Assembly (NCBI GenBank): GCA_025331445.1
Contig: JAIWNE010000059.1
Span: forward strand, 1 to 64,000
From: Blakeslea trispora
Lineage: Eukaryota; Mucoromycota; Mucoromycetes; Mucorales; Choanephoraceae
Reading direction: 5' to 3'
Length of the DNA stretch: 64,000 nt
Within the stretch, counting starts at the first letter, position 1; each line of letters begins with the position of its first letter. The notes under the pieces are model-generated. The model did not search any database and was not told where the DNA came from. It saw only the letters and a program-made list of their open reading frames with translations. A program made the position numbers and the translations under genes. Positions 23,201 to 34,088 of this stretch are shown piece after piece.

Positions 23201-24042
23201 ATTAGAGAGGTTATGTAGGGAACAGAGAGGGTATTCATCCATAAGAATCGAGAAGCTGTTTCCATATCAAGTGCATCGCTCGAGAGTTCAGCATGTTCAA
23301 CTGGGTATAAGGTGAGTCGTGTCATGGTGGTGAGCCATAATTTCATGGCGTTGATCTTGGCTGTCTCGGGTGTCTTTCGGTCCTGGAGTTGAACGATTTT
23401 TTGAACACAGATCACAAAGGATTCCCGCAAAAAATTACATTGGCAGATGGTATCTCTCAAGATAGATTGTGCTACACTCTGAAGTACTTTATCTGGAATA
23501 TCAATGACATAAGATGGATCTAACATGCGTTTTGTCTGATATGTCTTTGGATTCAGGTACTGAAGTAACAAGGTCAATTCAGCTCCAAAGCTAGTATGGT
23601 CAGAATGAACGTCTGTGCACTGAGTAATGCATGCCATAATGATGTTCTCTAAATAGCGTCGTGCTTGCATCATGTAACGCATATCGATCAAGAGTGCATA
23701 ATAAGGTATGTTGGAGGGTTTGTTCTGAGTGAGGTATTTGACAATGGTCTTTAAACGACTAGAGTCAGGTGAGCGTCTTGTCAGAAAACAATAGAGACCC
23801 AACAGTTGGTAAAAGTCAAGCAGGCTCAGGTCAGACGCCATGGCGGTATCCCACCATGCCCAACATTGAGATTGTGCTTTTGTTTGTTGGGATTTTTGTC
23901 GCCACCAACGTTGAATCTCGAGGGCGGCTGTTGTCTGTGTTTGTGTATGTTGTGTTTGAATACGTTCAGCCTCCCGCTTTTCTCGTTCTATTCTGGTATT
24001 CTCAAGAAATTTCTTTTTTGAGGTATCGGTTGAATCAAACAT
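20222..24042 (-). CDS. HECT E3 ubiquitin ligase, UBE3B-like with N-terminal IQ motif
   Basis: Starts at MFDSTDTSKKKFLENTR, followed by a charged helix and an IQ-like motif (ALEIQRWWRQ), the UBE3B/UBE3C arrangement. The first exon (22421-24042) carries the helical N-terminal region. Several later exons encode the HECT domain: GMEEIGIDQGGPFKG, a middle lobe with SFEADEEVFGKIESYELK, and the C-lobe FLKFVTGCPKPPLGGF...LPSSSTC-FNLLKLP. The catalytic Cys codon is split by an intron (TG at the end of the exon starting at 20427, T at 20379). Two small exons (20315-20379 and 20222-20256) finish with AINANSGFELS, the family ending. It takes ubiquitin from an E2 as a thioester and transfers it to substrate. 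UBE3C/Hul5 is the alternative. Exon limits between 20671 and 22400 are approximate. Confidence 0.9.
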
Positions 24043-24555
24043 GAGTTAGATAATGGCGTGGTGGGTTACTAGGAAGCAAGCTGAAAAAGGAAAGGGCAGG
24101 GGGGGAGAAGAAAGAGTACAGAGAGATAGAGAAAGAATAAATGAGAGAGACAGTTACAAGTTAATTGAAAATGACAAAAATCTTGACGAATTTTGTCAAT
24201 TTGTAATTGAAGTTCAGATTCAGGGAAGCGCATAAAGGCAGGAAAACTCCTTAATCCAATACACAGCCGAGGCAATTTCGAGTTATCTCTTGTTGTTCAA
24301 TGACCAAATTTGAAAATCTCATAGACATCTTTTCTCTAATAAAATCAACACTATATAAATCGTTCAATTCTTGGTATTTTGTATCATAGCAACATGTTGC
24401 ATTTTTATTGTGTCATAGAATAGTGCGCATATATAGTGTATATACTAGAGAAGGAATAAAATAAAAGTGAATTCCTCAGTATAGACAGATAAGTGAAACA
24501 ATCTAATAACTACTTTTTATTTTCAATATATAAATCTATATTACAATGTCCTCAT
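24043..24555. other. Short intergenic, promoter of UBE3B-like gene
   Basis: About 510 bp between the UBE3B-like start and the 3' end of the tyrosyl-tRNA synthetase gene, both on the minus strand. AT-rich; ORFs at 24053-24275 on either strand look like chance. Nothing else seen. Confidence 0.55.
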
Positions 24556-26305
24556 CTAAACAGCTTGAATCAAGTAATAAGATGACTTTCCTACACGCAA
24601 CACGCAGACCTTGCCATCAATCAGATCCTTTTCTTCAATTGTCTGTTTAACATCACTGACACGCATATTGTTCAAATAAAAGCCGCCTGCTTTAATTTTC
24701 TTTTGAGCATCCGCTAAGTATTCTATCATTAGCTTCCAGATCAAACATACGCTTTCTATAAAAACTTACATCGGGATTTGGCAGCATTGGTAATAGCAGC
24801 AATCTTGTCAAGACCAGACCCAATGATGGAAGAACGTTCAAGTTGAATGAAGCGATTGGCATCTGATTGAAAGGCTTCAACAATACTATCCCCTGACACT
24901 GTGCTCAAGTCTTCTCCAAAAAGTACTTTGGTAGCTGTCTGCGCTCTACGCAAACCATCCGCTAAAAGAAAGGAATCAATACATGCTGTATAATAAAGTC
25001 ATGTAACATACCACCATGAACAAGTTCTGTAGTCTCATTGGCAAGTGCCTTTTGTGCTATTCTTTTTTCAGGGAATTGCTACACTTTTGTACTTAGTTTT
25101 TTTTTTTGTGCTTGAAGACAAGATAGTCAACTATACCTGATGCTCTTTCATGATTTCAGAAACCTGCTCCTTGGATAAAAAGGTAAACATCCTCAGATAT
25201 TTGCTGACATCAGCATCGGCTGTCTTCATCAAGAACTATACATACATTAGATACAGTGCAGAACAAAAAGTCTCATTATTTTACCTGATAAAAGTCAAAT
25301 ACACTCGTCATTTGCTCATCCAGCCATACAGCATTACCTGCTGATTTACCAAACTTTTCACCTGAAGATGTCAACAAAAGGGGAATGGTGATACCAAATG
25401 CCTTCTTCTCCAGCTGATCTCTCTCGACAGTCTCATCAGCATCTCTCTTTCGGTGAATCATATCAATACCAGCTGTAATATTGCCCCATTGATCATTACC
25501 ACCAATCTATAACATTGAATTAGTAAAGAGATAATCTTAAGAGAAGTAAACAATCACCTGAACTCGACATTGGTGATGCTGATAAAGATACCAGAAATCA
25601 TAAGCTTGTAAAAGCTGATAAGAAAACTCAGTAAAACTGATGCCTTGAGTTGTATCCATACGAGATTTCACACTCTCTTTGGCCAGCATACTATTGACAC
25701 GAGCATAACGTCCAACGTTACTCAAGAAATCAATGGCTGTCATTGAACTAAACCAATCGTAATTATTCAAGACTTTAGGTGTTGTCTGTGCAGCAGTGTC
25801 AAATCCATGACGTTGAGCATAATCTGTTCCGTTTTTAAAGAAACGATGAATTTGGCCATGAATGCCAGCCACGTTGATCTCTAATGTTTCAGTAGACAGA
25901 GGGACACGCTCTGATTTTCTGCCTGAAGGATCACCAATGCTGCCTGTGGCGCCACCCACAAGTGCAATTGTCTGGTGGCCACGAATATGAAAGTGCAAGA
26001 GACCCATGAGAGTAACGAGATTACCCAGATGAAGACTCTTGGCTGTAGGATCTACACCACAGTAGATAGCTGTAGGCGAGTTTGTCTTTTCTACAATATC
26101 AGGACTTTTTTTTTTTTTCATAGGTTTGCTCAGAGAGAGTTGAATTCGTTTAAAATAAGAAGTGTGTCTACCTTGTGACATTAGAGACAAGGCCTCTTTC
26201 TGTCATGTCAGTAACGACATTAGGCTGTGTGCTTATGAAGCCTCTGTTGAGTTGGCTGATGGGCTTCCATCGAAACTGTGATCGGGCCCGATGCAATACA
26301 AACAT
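24556..26305 (-). CDS. MSY1: Mitochondrial tyrosyl-tRNA synthetase
   Basis: Seven exons (26172-26305, 26105-limit 25558-26104, 25285-25506, 25137-25235, 25012-25078, 24770-24961, 24556-24713) give 472 aa. It charges mitochondrial tRNA-Tyr. The N-terminus [20 protein letters not shown] is Arg-rich without acids, a good mitochondrial presequence. Class I features: [15 protein letters not shown] (HIGH-like HLGN), [26 protein letters not shown], and KFGKSAGN (KMSKS-like). The C-terminal S4 RNA-binding domain is [20 protein letters not shown]. The last intron (24714-24769) had to end at CTTAG to keep S4 in frame; the more obvious GGAAG acceptor would truncate it. Bacterial-type TyrRS architecture separates it from the cytosolic enzyme. 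Confidence 0.93.
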
Positions 26306-27333
26306 GTTTATAAAAAAAAATATATACTATTGCCCCCCTTGAAAAAAAAAAGGTTGAATTTCAAAGTTCAAATTCAAGGTTTATTTTTTTTCTTGCTAAA
26401 ATAACATGCTTTTATTTTTTGAAGAAGCATGAACAACAAACAGTATAAAGATGAAATTACCACACTATCCTTGCATTTCTCTTCTGCAAACTATTCAGAA
26501 CCAGGTTACCTGATGCACTTGTAATGGAAACTATACTTATGTGGGCTATAAGTTAACAGATTCATTTGAGGGACAAGTTATTGGCTTTTGTTTGATGGAT
26601 TCATTCACACTGGAGTTACATATTTACACGCGCCCTTCTTTTAGTGGCAAATCCTACATTTGCGCTAGTAACCTAAACTCATGCGCCAACTCATCCTCTT
26701 TCTATCCTCACAACCATATATCGATTTCCAATAAACACAAGGTTTCTCGGAGCGTTGAAAAATGGGGATAGACAACACACGTTTTGTGTAACTCAAAGAC
26801 CCAAAAGAACGTAAACAACAAGAAAGAAAGAGGGAGAGAAAGAGATGTTTACCATCAATGCTGTTATTTTTTCCAATGCGTGTTACAAAGTATTCTATCG
26901 GCGACTAAAAAGCAGTGTGTAGTTCCATGCGTTTTTTTTTAAACAAAAGATATGACAAGAGAGAGAGAGTGTTGAATATACATGATGCTTCCTTCCAAAA
27001 GCCTTAAGAGTACTTTGGAATTGATTGAATCAAGCCTTTGTTTATTTCGTAAAGTTTATCCAAGAGAATAAAGACATTGTCTAATTCTCTTCCTGTCACT
27101 CTTTAATCTATGAAATGTGTCTATTCATTCTCATGACCCTATAGTACTCGCAATAAAAAGTGAAGAACATGACATGTAGTACAACATGCAGTTACTTCGG
27201 AAAACAAAGGCTGTATTTTGCTTATATAAATAACAAGAAGTAAGCGAAAAAAATGGCAAGAAATTTATTCTTCTGTTTCTTTACAACTTGCCTCATTCAA
27301 GATAACACTTGTTTATTCTCAACAATCTTAAAA
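26306..27333. other. Intergenic, divergent promoters
   Basis: About 1 kb between the mitochondrial TyrRS start (minus) and forkhead start (plus). Mostly AT-rich with poly-A/T runs. The ORF at 26541-26771 has no recognisable motif. A TATA box lies at 27223-27230. Confidence 0.55.
27223..27230 (+). promoter_or_regulatory. TATA box of forkhead gene
   Basis: TATATAAA followed by TAAC, 104 bp before the ATG at 27334 but only 23 bp before the in-frame ATG at 27253. This spacing favours the downstream start codon. Confidence 0.5.
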
Positions 27334-28362
27334 ATGTCTGAAAAATCAAAATACATCATCTGTCCAAAGTCCTTCCTAACGAATGACATCTCGAAAAACA
27401 AACTCACAGATCATTCAACCAACATAAGAAAAGTACCGCCTGGTGCGATGCATATTCAACCAGCTTGGAAGCCTATCAAACTAGACGAAAAACCACCGTT
27501 TTCATATGCCACAATCATTGCCCATGCTATCTTATCCAGTGAACACCAAAGACTCACATTGAGCGAAATATACAAATGGATCTCTATGCATTATCCTTGT
27601 TATTCATCCAAAGACAATAGATGGCAAGTAAGTTATTTCAACTAGCAAAAGAAAAAAAAACTTTTTAGCCCTTAACATGGTGCGTCTTTTTAGAATTCAA
27701 TCCGTCATAATTTATCATTGCATAAATCATTTGTTAAAGTTGAGCGCAAACTGACTGTTCCTTCTTCAGGTAAAGGCTGTTACTGGACTATTCAGCCAGG
27801 TCATGAACAACCTTACATCAACAATCTCTTGCGAGGAGGGCAGGTACCTTGTCAGCTAAAGAGCAATAGATCTTTAAGAAGACGTAAACATGATCCCATC
27901 TTGACTCAACGCATAAATCAAAATTCATCCAAGGAAGTCTTCTCCAATCATCTTTTTACAATTTTTCGAATGCGTCCAACAAAAATTTCTCCTTCCCGTA
28001 AAAAGTTAAAATCATGTAAAAAGGTACGACAGTCTATCTCCAATCCAATGCCTTATGATTCTGATGGCGGGGATAGCGGAGTTGATCTGGATGGCCATGA
28101 CGAGGATCTCTTCATGAATACTACTCAATTAACCTCCTCATTCTGTCCTCCGAAACCCGAACTGTGTTTACATGGGACTGCTGATTCAATACCTTCTTCT
28201 GTCATTCTAGACCAAGCAACCGTGTTTGGCAATGATCTATATTGGCCATCGCCGTCCCATGCCATCATGCCAATACCATGGTCGTACGAATTAGAAGAAA
28301 AAGGTCTGTTGTCTACATCTTCAGTCTCTGATGAGTTTTGTTTTCAATCAGATTATTTTTAA
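27334..28362 (+). CDS. Forkhead (winged-helix) transcription factor
   Basis: Two exons (27334-27627, 27694-28362) give 320 aa. The forkhead domain begins at KPPFSYATIIAHAILSS and runs through LTLSEIYKWISMHYPCY, DNRWQ-NSIRHNLSLHKSFVKV and GKGCYWTIQPG; the intron falls exactly between RWQ and NSIRHNLS, inside recognition helix 3. A basic stretch (SLRRRKHDP, PSRKKLKSCKK) probably adds nuclear import, followed by an acidic patch DSDGGDSGVDLDGHDEDL that may activate transcription. An in-frame ATG at 27253 would add 27 hydrophobic residues (MARNLFFCFFTT...), unlikely for a nuclear protein and too near the TATA box. No FHA domain, so not Fkh1/2-like; closer to Hcm1/Sep1-type, which is only a suggestion. 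Confidence 0.9.
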
Positions 28363-28516
28363 GCCAGCATGTTTGTTGCGTATATCATTTGAAACAATAA
28401 TAAAGAGTGTGAGTTGCTTTTATTTTTGTAACAAAAAAAACATGTTCTTAAAATAGACTAACAAAAAGGGAATCCATCAATTTGTACACTAGTAAAAAAA
28501 AAAAAAAGAGAAAAAT

Positions 28517-29514
28517 TTACACAGGTGAATTCTCATTCGAGAATTCAATAGAAATAAATGAAGGGCTGGTTTCATGGGAGAGAGTAGGATAGGAATAATA
28601 GGCTTGACGAGAAGGATACCACTCTGCTTGGTCGGTAAGATCAAAAAACGACTTTTCATGCTGACGATATTTAGCGTCTAGCTGAAGCGTGTCAAAAATG
28701 ATTTGGTCAAACTCTATAGGAGAAATGCTCAGTTGATATTCAAGAAGATGTAACAACTGTTTCTCCATCAAATTGATCTCAGAGGCTGAAAATAACTGAA
28801 GGGCATAGCGAATCCAGTATTTGTTCTTGATAGCTGAATCATGTATATATTTAGATACAATAATAAGTGTTGCCAAGAAGATACGATGGTGTGTACATTC
28901 CATGCCTTTAAACAAAATAGATGAGTCTTTTTTTTTTTCTCCATTAGTTCCAATTGAGTCATCCTCACCTTTTGAAGTACGAGATAATTTTGCTTTTAAT
29001 CGACGAGCATAAGCCAGGGATGTCAAGAGTGTGCCGGTATTGGTGCCGGATTTCTTGACAACGCTTTCTATGTAATACCGTAGAGACATGGGTGTATCTG
29101 GAGGTGTAGGGGGATAGTTGATAGGGGTCATAGTGTTTCTATAGGATTTTCTCTCAGGTGAGGTTGATAAGGGTGGCGATGGGAGTCCAGAATGGTCAAA
29201 ATTGGATCGGCTTTTGTAATGCTTGTCTTTTTTCTTTTTGTTGGAAAAGTAGTTCTCAACAATATCTTGTGTGATTGTGTTTGTTTTCTTATGTTTTGTC
29301 GATGGAGGGCAATAAATAATAGTTTCATATTCTCTGCAAACAAAATCTATAGATACATGCACGCAAAAAATAGATAGAAAATAATAATAATATGATATCA
29401 GAGAAAAGTCATTTTTTTTTATCACAAGCGAATGAATGTACCCAAGATATAGCTTGTTACTTTTTCTCTTGAGATTCGATCAAATAGTATGCGATCTTCT
29501 TTTGATATAAGCAT
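28517..29514 (-). CDS. PHO80/PCL-like cyclin
   Basis: Two exons (29442-29514, 28517-29331), joined as VTSYIL-EYETIIY, give 295 aa. The cyclin box is SGTNTGTLLTSLAYARRLKAKL, then HRIFLATLIIVSKYIHDSAIKNKYWIRYA and SASEINLMEKQLLHLLEYQL, the pattern of Pcl1/Pcl2/Pho80 cyclins that partner Pho85-type CDKs in phosphate sensing, polarity and cell cycle. A poorly conserved Ser/Lys-rich insert (TSKGEDDSIGTNGEKKKDSS) interrupts the box between helices 1 and 2, as in several Mucorales cyclins. A Pro-rich stretch (PINYPPTPPDTP) precedes the box. The apparent ATG at 29425 is intron sequence (MIKKNDFSLISYYYYF). The first-exon choice is inferred, less sure than the rest. Confidence 0.85.
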
Positions 29515-31819
29515 AATTCAATAAACAAATAGATACAAAATAGAGAAAAAATAAAAGAAAGAAATGAAGAAGAAGAAGGAAAGAAAGCAAAAAAAAGTAC
29601 AAAAAAAAAAGCTTAAATCACTTTAGTTTAGCGTATTTGCTTGGACAAATATGTATGCCGTGAGTAATCTCGTAGGATGTGTTGTTTGGTTTGTTGTATT
29701 TTACATTATGGATCAGCGGAAAACTAACAAGTGAGTCTCCACCTTTGAGACTCCGTTTCTTTTGTTCTGCTATGGAAACTAACTGCAAGTTCTTTTTTAA
29801 CTTGTCAATTGGACAGATTTTCAAAAAAAAAAAAAAAGGGTTGGTCGGATTTTCCATTCTAATTTTGAAACTCAATTGATCATTTGTTTGAAAAACTACT
29901 GGTTTTTTAGCTGTAGAATAGAGCTTGGTGAGATAACTAGTTTCACTCTTTTGTAAGTATGAGAAAATTACTTGAGGTTAATACTACAAGTGCATGAAAA
30001 AATGGAGCACAGAGAAAGCGAAATCATGGTGAGGCTTCCCTTTTTTTTTTAGTCAAGAGAAAAGCAAATGATAAGGGCCGAGCAAGTTACTTCAAGGTAA
30101 CTTGTTTACAAAGACAAAGATATGATAATAACAAAAAAGTCAATTTTGATGTCTCTAGTGCATACTTACTGTTCCAGTTTTTGCTGCATGATCTGCGTAG
30201 AAGACTAGTAGAATGACTGAAATGATTGGTAGGTTAGCATGATTGTTAGGAACTTGATCCAAGAACGGCATCTGTATATTGCATTAACATATCCAATCTA
30301 TCCCTCCTACTCTTCCCCCCCTTTTTTTTTTTGTTCCGTCCAACATGTATGCATTTCCTATTAGTTTCAAGAGTTGTGTTTACTTATTCTCAAGTATCCT
30401 ATGTCTTCTTTAGACGAGACATTACCTCAGAGAATAAATCATTAAACGAAGCTAAACTTGACGGTCAAATTGAGCCACGTATATTAACAAAACTGCATCT
30501 TTTTAATCACTTGTAGTATCAGCTGGCTAAATGTTATGCCTCGCTTGCTATAGCAGATACCATTGATCAACTTAAATAAAAAAGAGCCCTTTCTCTTTCA
30601 CAATGACCTAACTAAAGTTGACAATTAAGCCATACGCTAGTATGAAGCACTCGCAGTTCTCCTTTAGTTGATCGTGAAAAGTACGATATGTCAAGAATCA
30701 AAAGCAAAGATAGACGTATTGAACAAGAGATTCTTTATGTGACAAAGCTCAATGGCTAAGATAACACAATTGCTTGCCGAGAGAAGCTGTGGACTATCAT
30801 GGTAGATGCACTTCTCCCATTTTCTTTAGCACAACACATCAGCAATTGTCTAGACAAAACAATTTCGAGTGCAATAAAAAAGGCCTGGTCACAAGAAGAC
30901 ATGGCAGCTGTACAGGTATAAGCCGTTGTACTGAAAGCACGCACTATAAGGTCAAGAGAATCATAATCATATCTTTAAAGTACTTTGCTTGGTTTGACTT
31001 TGTTGACGTACTTGTCATCTACAATTAAACATGTTTACCTCATAACCGTTAGTTATGCAGCTTTGTCAAACGATTCAGGCGATGTACTGTTTTTGGTAAG
31101 AAACATATCCTTGTACCATGACTTTATTAACAAACATACCAAAACTGACGCTGAGCTAATATCTCATTAAAAGTTATACGTTCTAGAATGCATAATTGTG
31201 GATTGTTTCCCAAGATGCAAAAAAAAACAAAAAACAAAGTGTGTCAGTTGAAACGATATTATTAAAATACCGGAGCAGTTGGGATTGTTTGATTGCCATC
31301 CAGAGCTTCCACACCGATCTGCCCTTTTAAATGAGAGTCAATCATGCAATGCATGAGTTAAGGCTGAATATAGTTACACACCAGCACTTTCTCTAACTAG
31401 AGATTTACTGTAGTATTTGCTCAAAATTCATGATCTCTTTGTTTTGCTGGGTGCAGCCTTGGCTCATACCAAATGCCAGCATTGCAGGATAACATCACAA
31501 TAGACGAATAACGAATGATCCATTGTTGATTACTTTAATAATAACACAATCTATAGTTATTCTTGATTTCTCAAGGGAAAGGCAGAGCATTCGTTTATAT
31601 GAAATTGAATGAGCTCATGTAATTCTTGAGAGAATCCTTTTAAACTTGAAACAATAACAGAGCGGTCTGATCTTTGTTTGTATATAGAAAATACAAACAA
31701 TCGACACTCTACAGCTTCTTTTTTACACACACACACACACACATATTCGATTTTGTAATTTACACTATATGTCCTTTTTTTTTTTGCTTTATTCCCTATT
31801 ACTTTATACAATCTAATAA
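29515..31819. other. Intergenic, 2.3 kb, possible decayed sequence
   Basis: Divided between the cyclin 5' flank and the CPSF30 3' flank. No confident gene. Short ORFs (29618-29875 -, 30331-30516 +, 30774-31028 +, 31557-31889 -) lack known motifs. Around 30770-30920 a plus-strand frame reads an amphipathic, protein-like stretch (DKTISSAIKKAWSQEDMAAV) between stops, which might be an old gene remnant. An (AC)n microsatellite is at 31725-31743. Confidence 0.45.
31725..31743. repeat. (AC)n microsatellite
   Basis: About nine AC units in a row, 80 bp beyond the CPSF30-like stop codon. Confidence 0.85.
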
Positions 31820-32687
31820 TTATTTCATCATGGGCCTTCCCTGTGGACAGCGATTTGCATAATGACCTTGTTGACCACACTTGTAGCAAGTGACATCTTC
31901 TAGTTTTCTAAATGTACCTGTATGATGATGGTTATTGTTACCATGATGTTGATTATAATGATTGGGTGTTTGTTGAAAAGGCATATGATGTTGTGATGAT
32001 TGTTGTCGAGGATTCTTTTGATCGTCGGATGAATTATGATAGTTTTGCTGCTGTTGCTGCTGAGAGGGCATATCGTCGTTTTGAAGGTTGTACATAACAG
32101 GAAGTTCGTATTTAGGATGTCCGTTGGGGCAATTGAGACCGTCAGGACAGAACCCTGTAAGATAGTTTTGACAGACTAACTTTCTGACATGCTTGTTTCT
32201 ACAGTTAGGCCCGTGCTTACAGAAACCACGAGCATACCATGGACATTCTTTCTGCTTGCTTTCGGGATCAATATGAAGGTACATACACTCTTCTCCATTA
32301 CAACATTCACCATACTTTGAATAGAACCAACATTCGGGCATCTTTTTCATGTTGAACACATGAAGAAACTCACAGCTGTCTCCTTTCTTACACAGACCAC
32401 GTAACCAGTGCTTACAGACAACGGACTTATCACGGTCAAATCCTTTGTGTCTGAACTGACAGTTGGTGCCTTTTGTGCAGCTTCCTTTTAGATAGTATTT
32501 ACAAATCGGTTCATCTATTATGCGTAGTATAACATTGTCAGTGTCTGTTAAGAAATCATACAGCCAACAACAAACCTTCTCGTCGTGTTTGATTGTCTAA
32601 CTTTAATCCAAGCTCGTTTTTGATGAATTCTTCAAAATCGAATGTGATAGCAGAATGATCTACATTGAATATTGGCGTCAAAAGCAT
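31820..32687 (-). CDS. YTH1: CPSF30/Yth1 mRNA 3'-end processing factor
   Basis: Two exons (32576-32687, 31820-32514) give 268 aa. Five CCCH zinc fingers follow a short N-terminus (MLLTPIFNVDHSAITFDFEEF): PICKYYLKGSCTKGTNCQFRH, VVCKHWLRGLCKKGDSCEFLH, PECWFYSKYGECCNGEECMYLH, KECPWYARGFCKHGPNCRNKH and VCQNYLTGFCPDGLNCPNGH. A Gln/His/Asn-rich linker leads to a CCHC zinc knuckle, CYKCGQQGHYANRC, near the end. The factor reads the AAUAAA signal in the cleavage/polyadenylation complex. The zinc knuckle is present in animal CPSF30 but missing in Saccharomyces Yth1, so this fungus keeps the ancestral form. A sixth finger is not seen. Confidence 0.95.
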
Positions 32688-34088
32688 TTCTTTCCTCTAT
32701 ATAATAATATGAATACAAGAACAAGCACAAAAAAAAAAGAGAGAAAAAATAAAATAAGAGAGTCTATTGACGGAGTGTAAAATGTATCTTTATCCAAAAA
32801 AGGGTCACACCCGCTTTAACCTGGACACTGCATGAAAAAAGGTACCTAGCAATACTATGGCTTACTAATATTTAATCAAAGCCTTTCATTATTTTATTGT
32901 CCTAAAAAGGAGAAAGTAATTTCATGACTGCGGTCTGTTTAATAGTCACTCAGAATGGATCTACAGTTCTTTTGATGAATTATCCTGCTATTTGAACAAT
33001 AAATTCTCATGGCTCAATTCCCATCTAACAGATTTCCCCTGAGAATCCTGTTTTTACTGGAATAGATGCTAGCTTGGCTTAGTGTATACATCGATACAAG
33101 CATCTCGACTGTCTCTCTCATTTAAACAAATGTTTGGATACTGCTGCAAGACAACCGAGCATTTTGTCCGAACACTAGGAAAGTGAGTTCATCCATTCAC
33201 TATATCCAACGCAAAAGCAACAAACCAACTTTGCTATTTCTGATAGAGTCACCACAAACATTGTAAAAAAAAAATGTAGGTTCAGATAAAAGTAATGTCC
33301 TACCATCACTCCAAATCTCAATGTCTGCTTCTGTGCTTGAAGACTATAACCAGAAATTAAAATTCAAGCCTTTGGCTGTCTGCATAAAAAAAAAGTAGTA
33401 TCAACCAATTGAAGTTTTTTATGCGTATAACCAACTATTGCTACCTTAGAATAAAGCCATGAGCATATGTATTGTTTTACTCTCCAATCTGTTACAATGT
33501 AGTTAATGTAAAAGAAAGAAGAAAGATGGTTACTACTCAAGAATAGACAAGTCGCTTAGATCCATACAAGGTGTTTGTATCAAGTAGCCGCAGGATTAAC
33601 ATAGTTTGTTAACTATCAAACGAAACAAACACAAACTTATTTTTGATCTGAACAAAAAAAAAAAGATGTAACAAACCAAAAATGCTATTGTGTTGCCTAA
33701 ATGTTTCTTTAAAATCACACCAATCAGTCACAGCTTGATGGTTTCATTTTATGGTAAAGCACACAAACTGTGACTTCTGTTTTGCAAGGACCTTGATGCC
33801 TAAAAAGCCTCTATCGATAATGCATAAAAAGATTGGAAGCAGAGAAAAAAAAAGGGGGATACAAGTGACTGTATGTAGATTCTGTTGTAAAGATTCAAGA
33901 GCTATCATTCTAAAAGCTATTTCCTGGCGAAACAAAAAGCATAGTTCAGTCTGGTAAAAGAAGTCACACTGAACTTTTTAAGGTACAAATGAAATTGCTT
34001 CAAAAAAAAAAGAAGCAGAGAAAACTGATGAGAACTAACTAAAAAAAAAGATTTTTCTTTTCTCTTTACTTCACCCATTACTTACATT
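32688..34088. other. Intergenic, divergent promoters of YTH1 and TYW1
   Basis: 1.4 kb, AT-rich. A 68-codon ORF at 33751-33957 (+) contains two CxxC pairs (CDFC, CRFCC), but no other evidence supports it. No gene is recognised. TYW1 has A-runs just before its ATG. Confidence 0.5.

Noticed and set aside
24714..24769. Apparent frameshift before the S4 domain of the mitochondrial TyrRS
   Set aside because: Using the CTTAG acceptor at 24714 restores the frame; no break is needed.
27253..27333. Upstream in-frame start of the forkhead gene
   Set aside because: Adds a hydrophobic stretch unlike a nuclear factor and begins just 23 bp after the TATA box, too close to be in the mRNA.
29128..29425. N-terminal extension of the cyclin from ATG 29425
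   Set aside because: Its first 30 residues (MIKKNDFSLISYYYYF...) read through a clear intron ending in TTTGCAGAG.
33751..33957. Short ORF with two CxxC pairs
   Set aside because: Only 68 codons, no conserved spacing for a zinc finger, no supporting promoter or splice structure.
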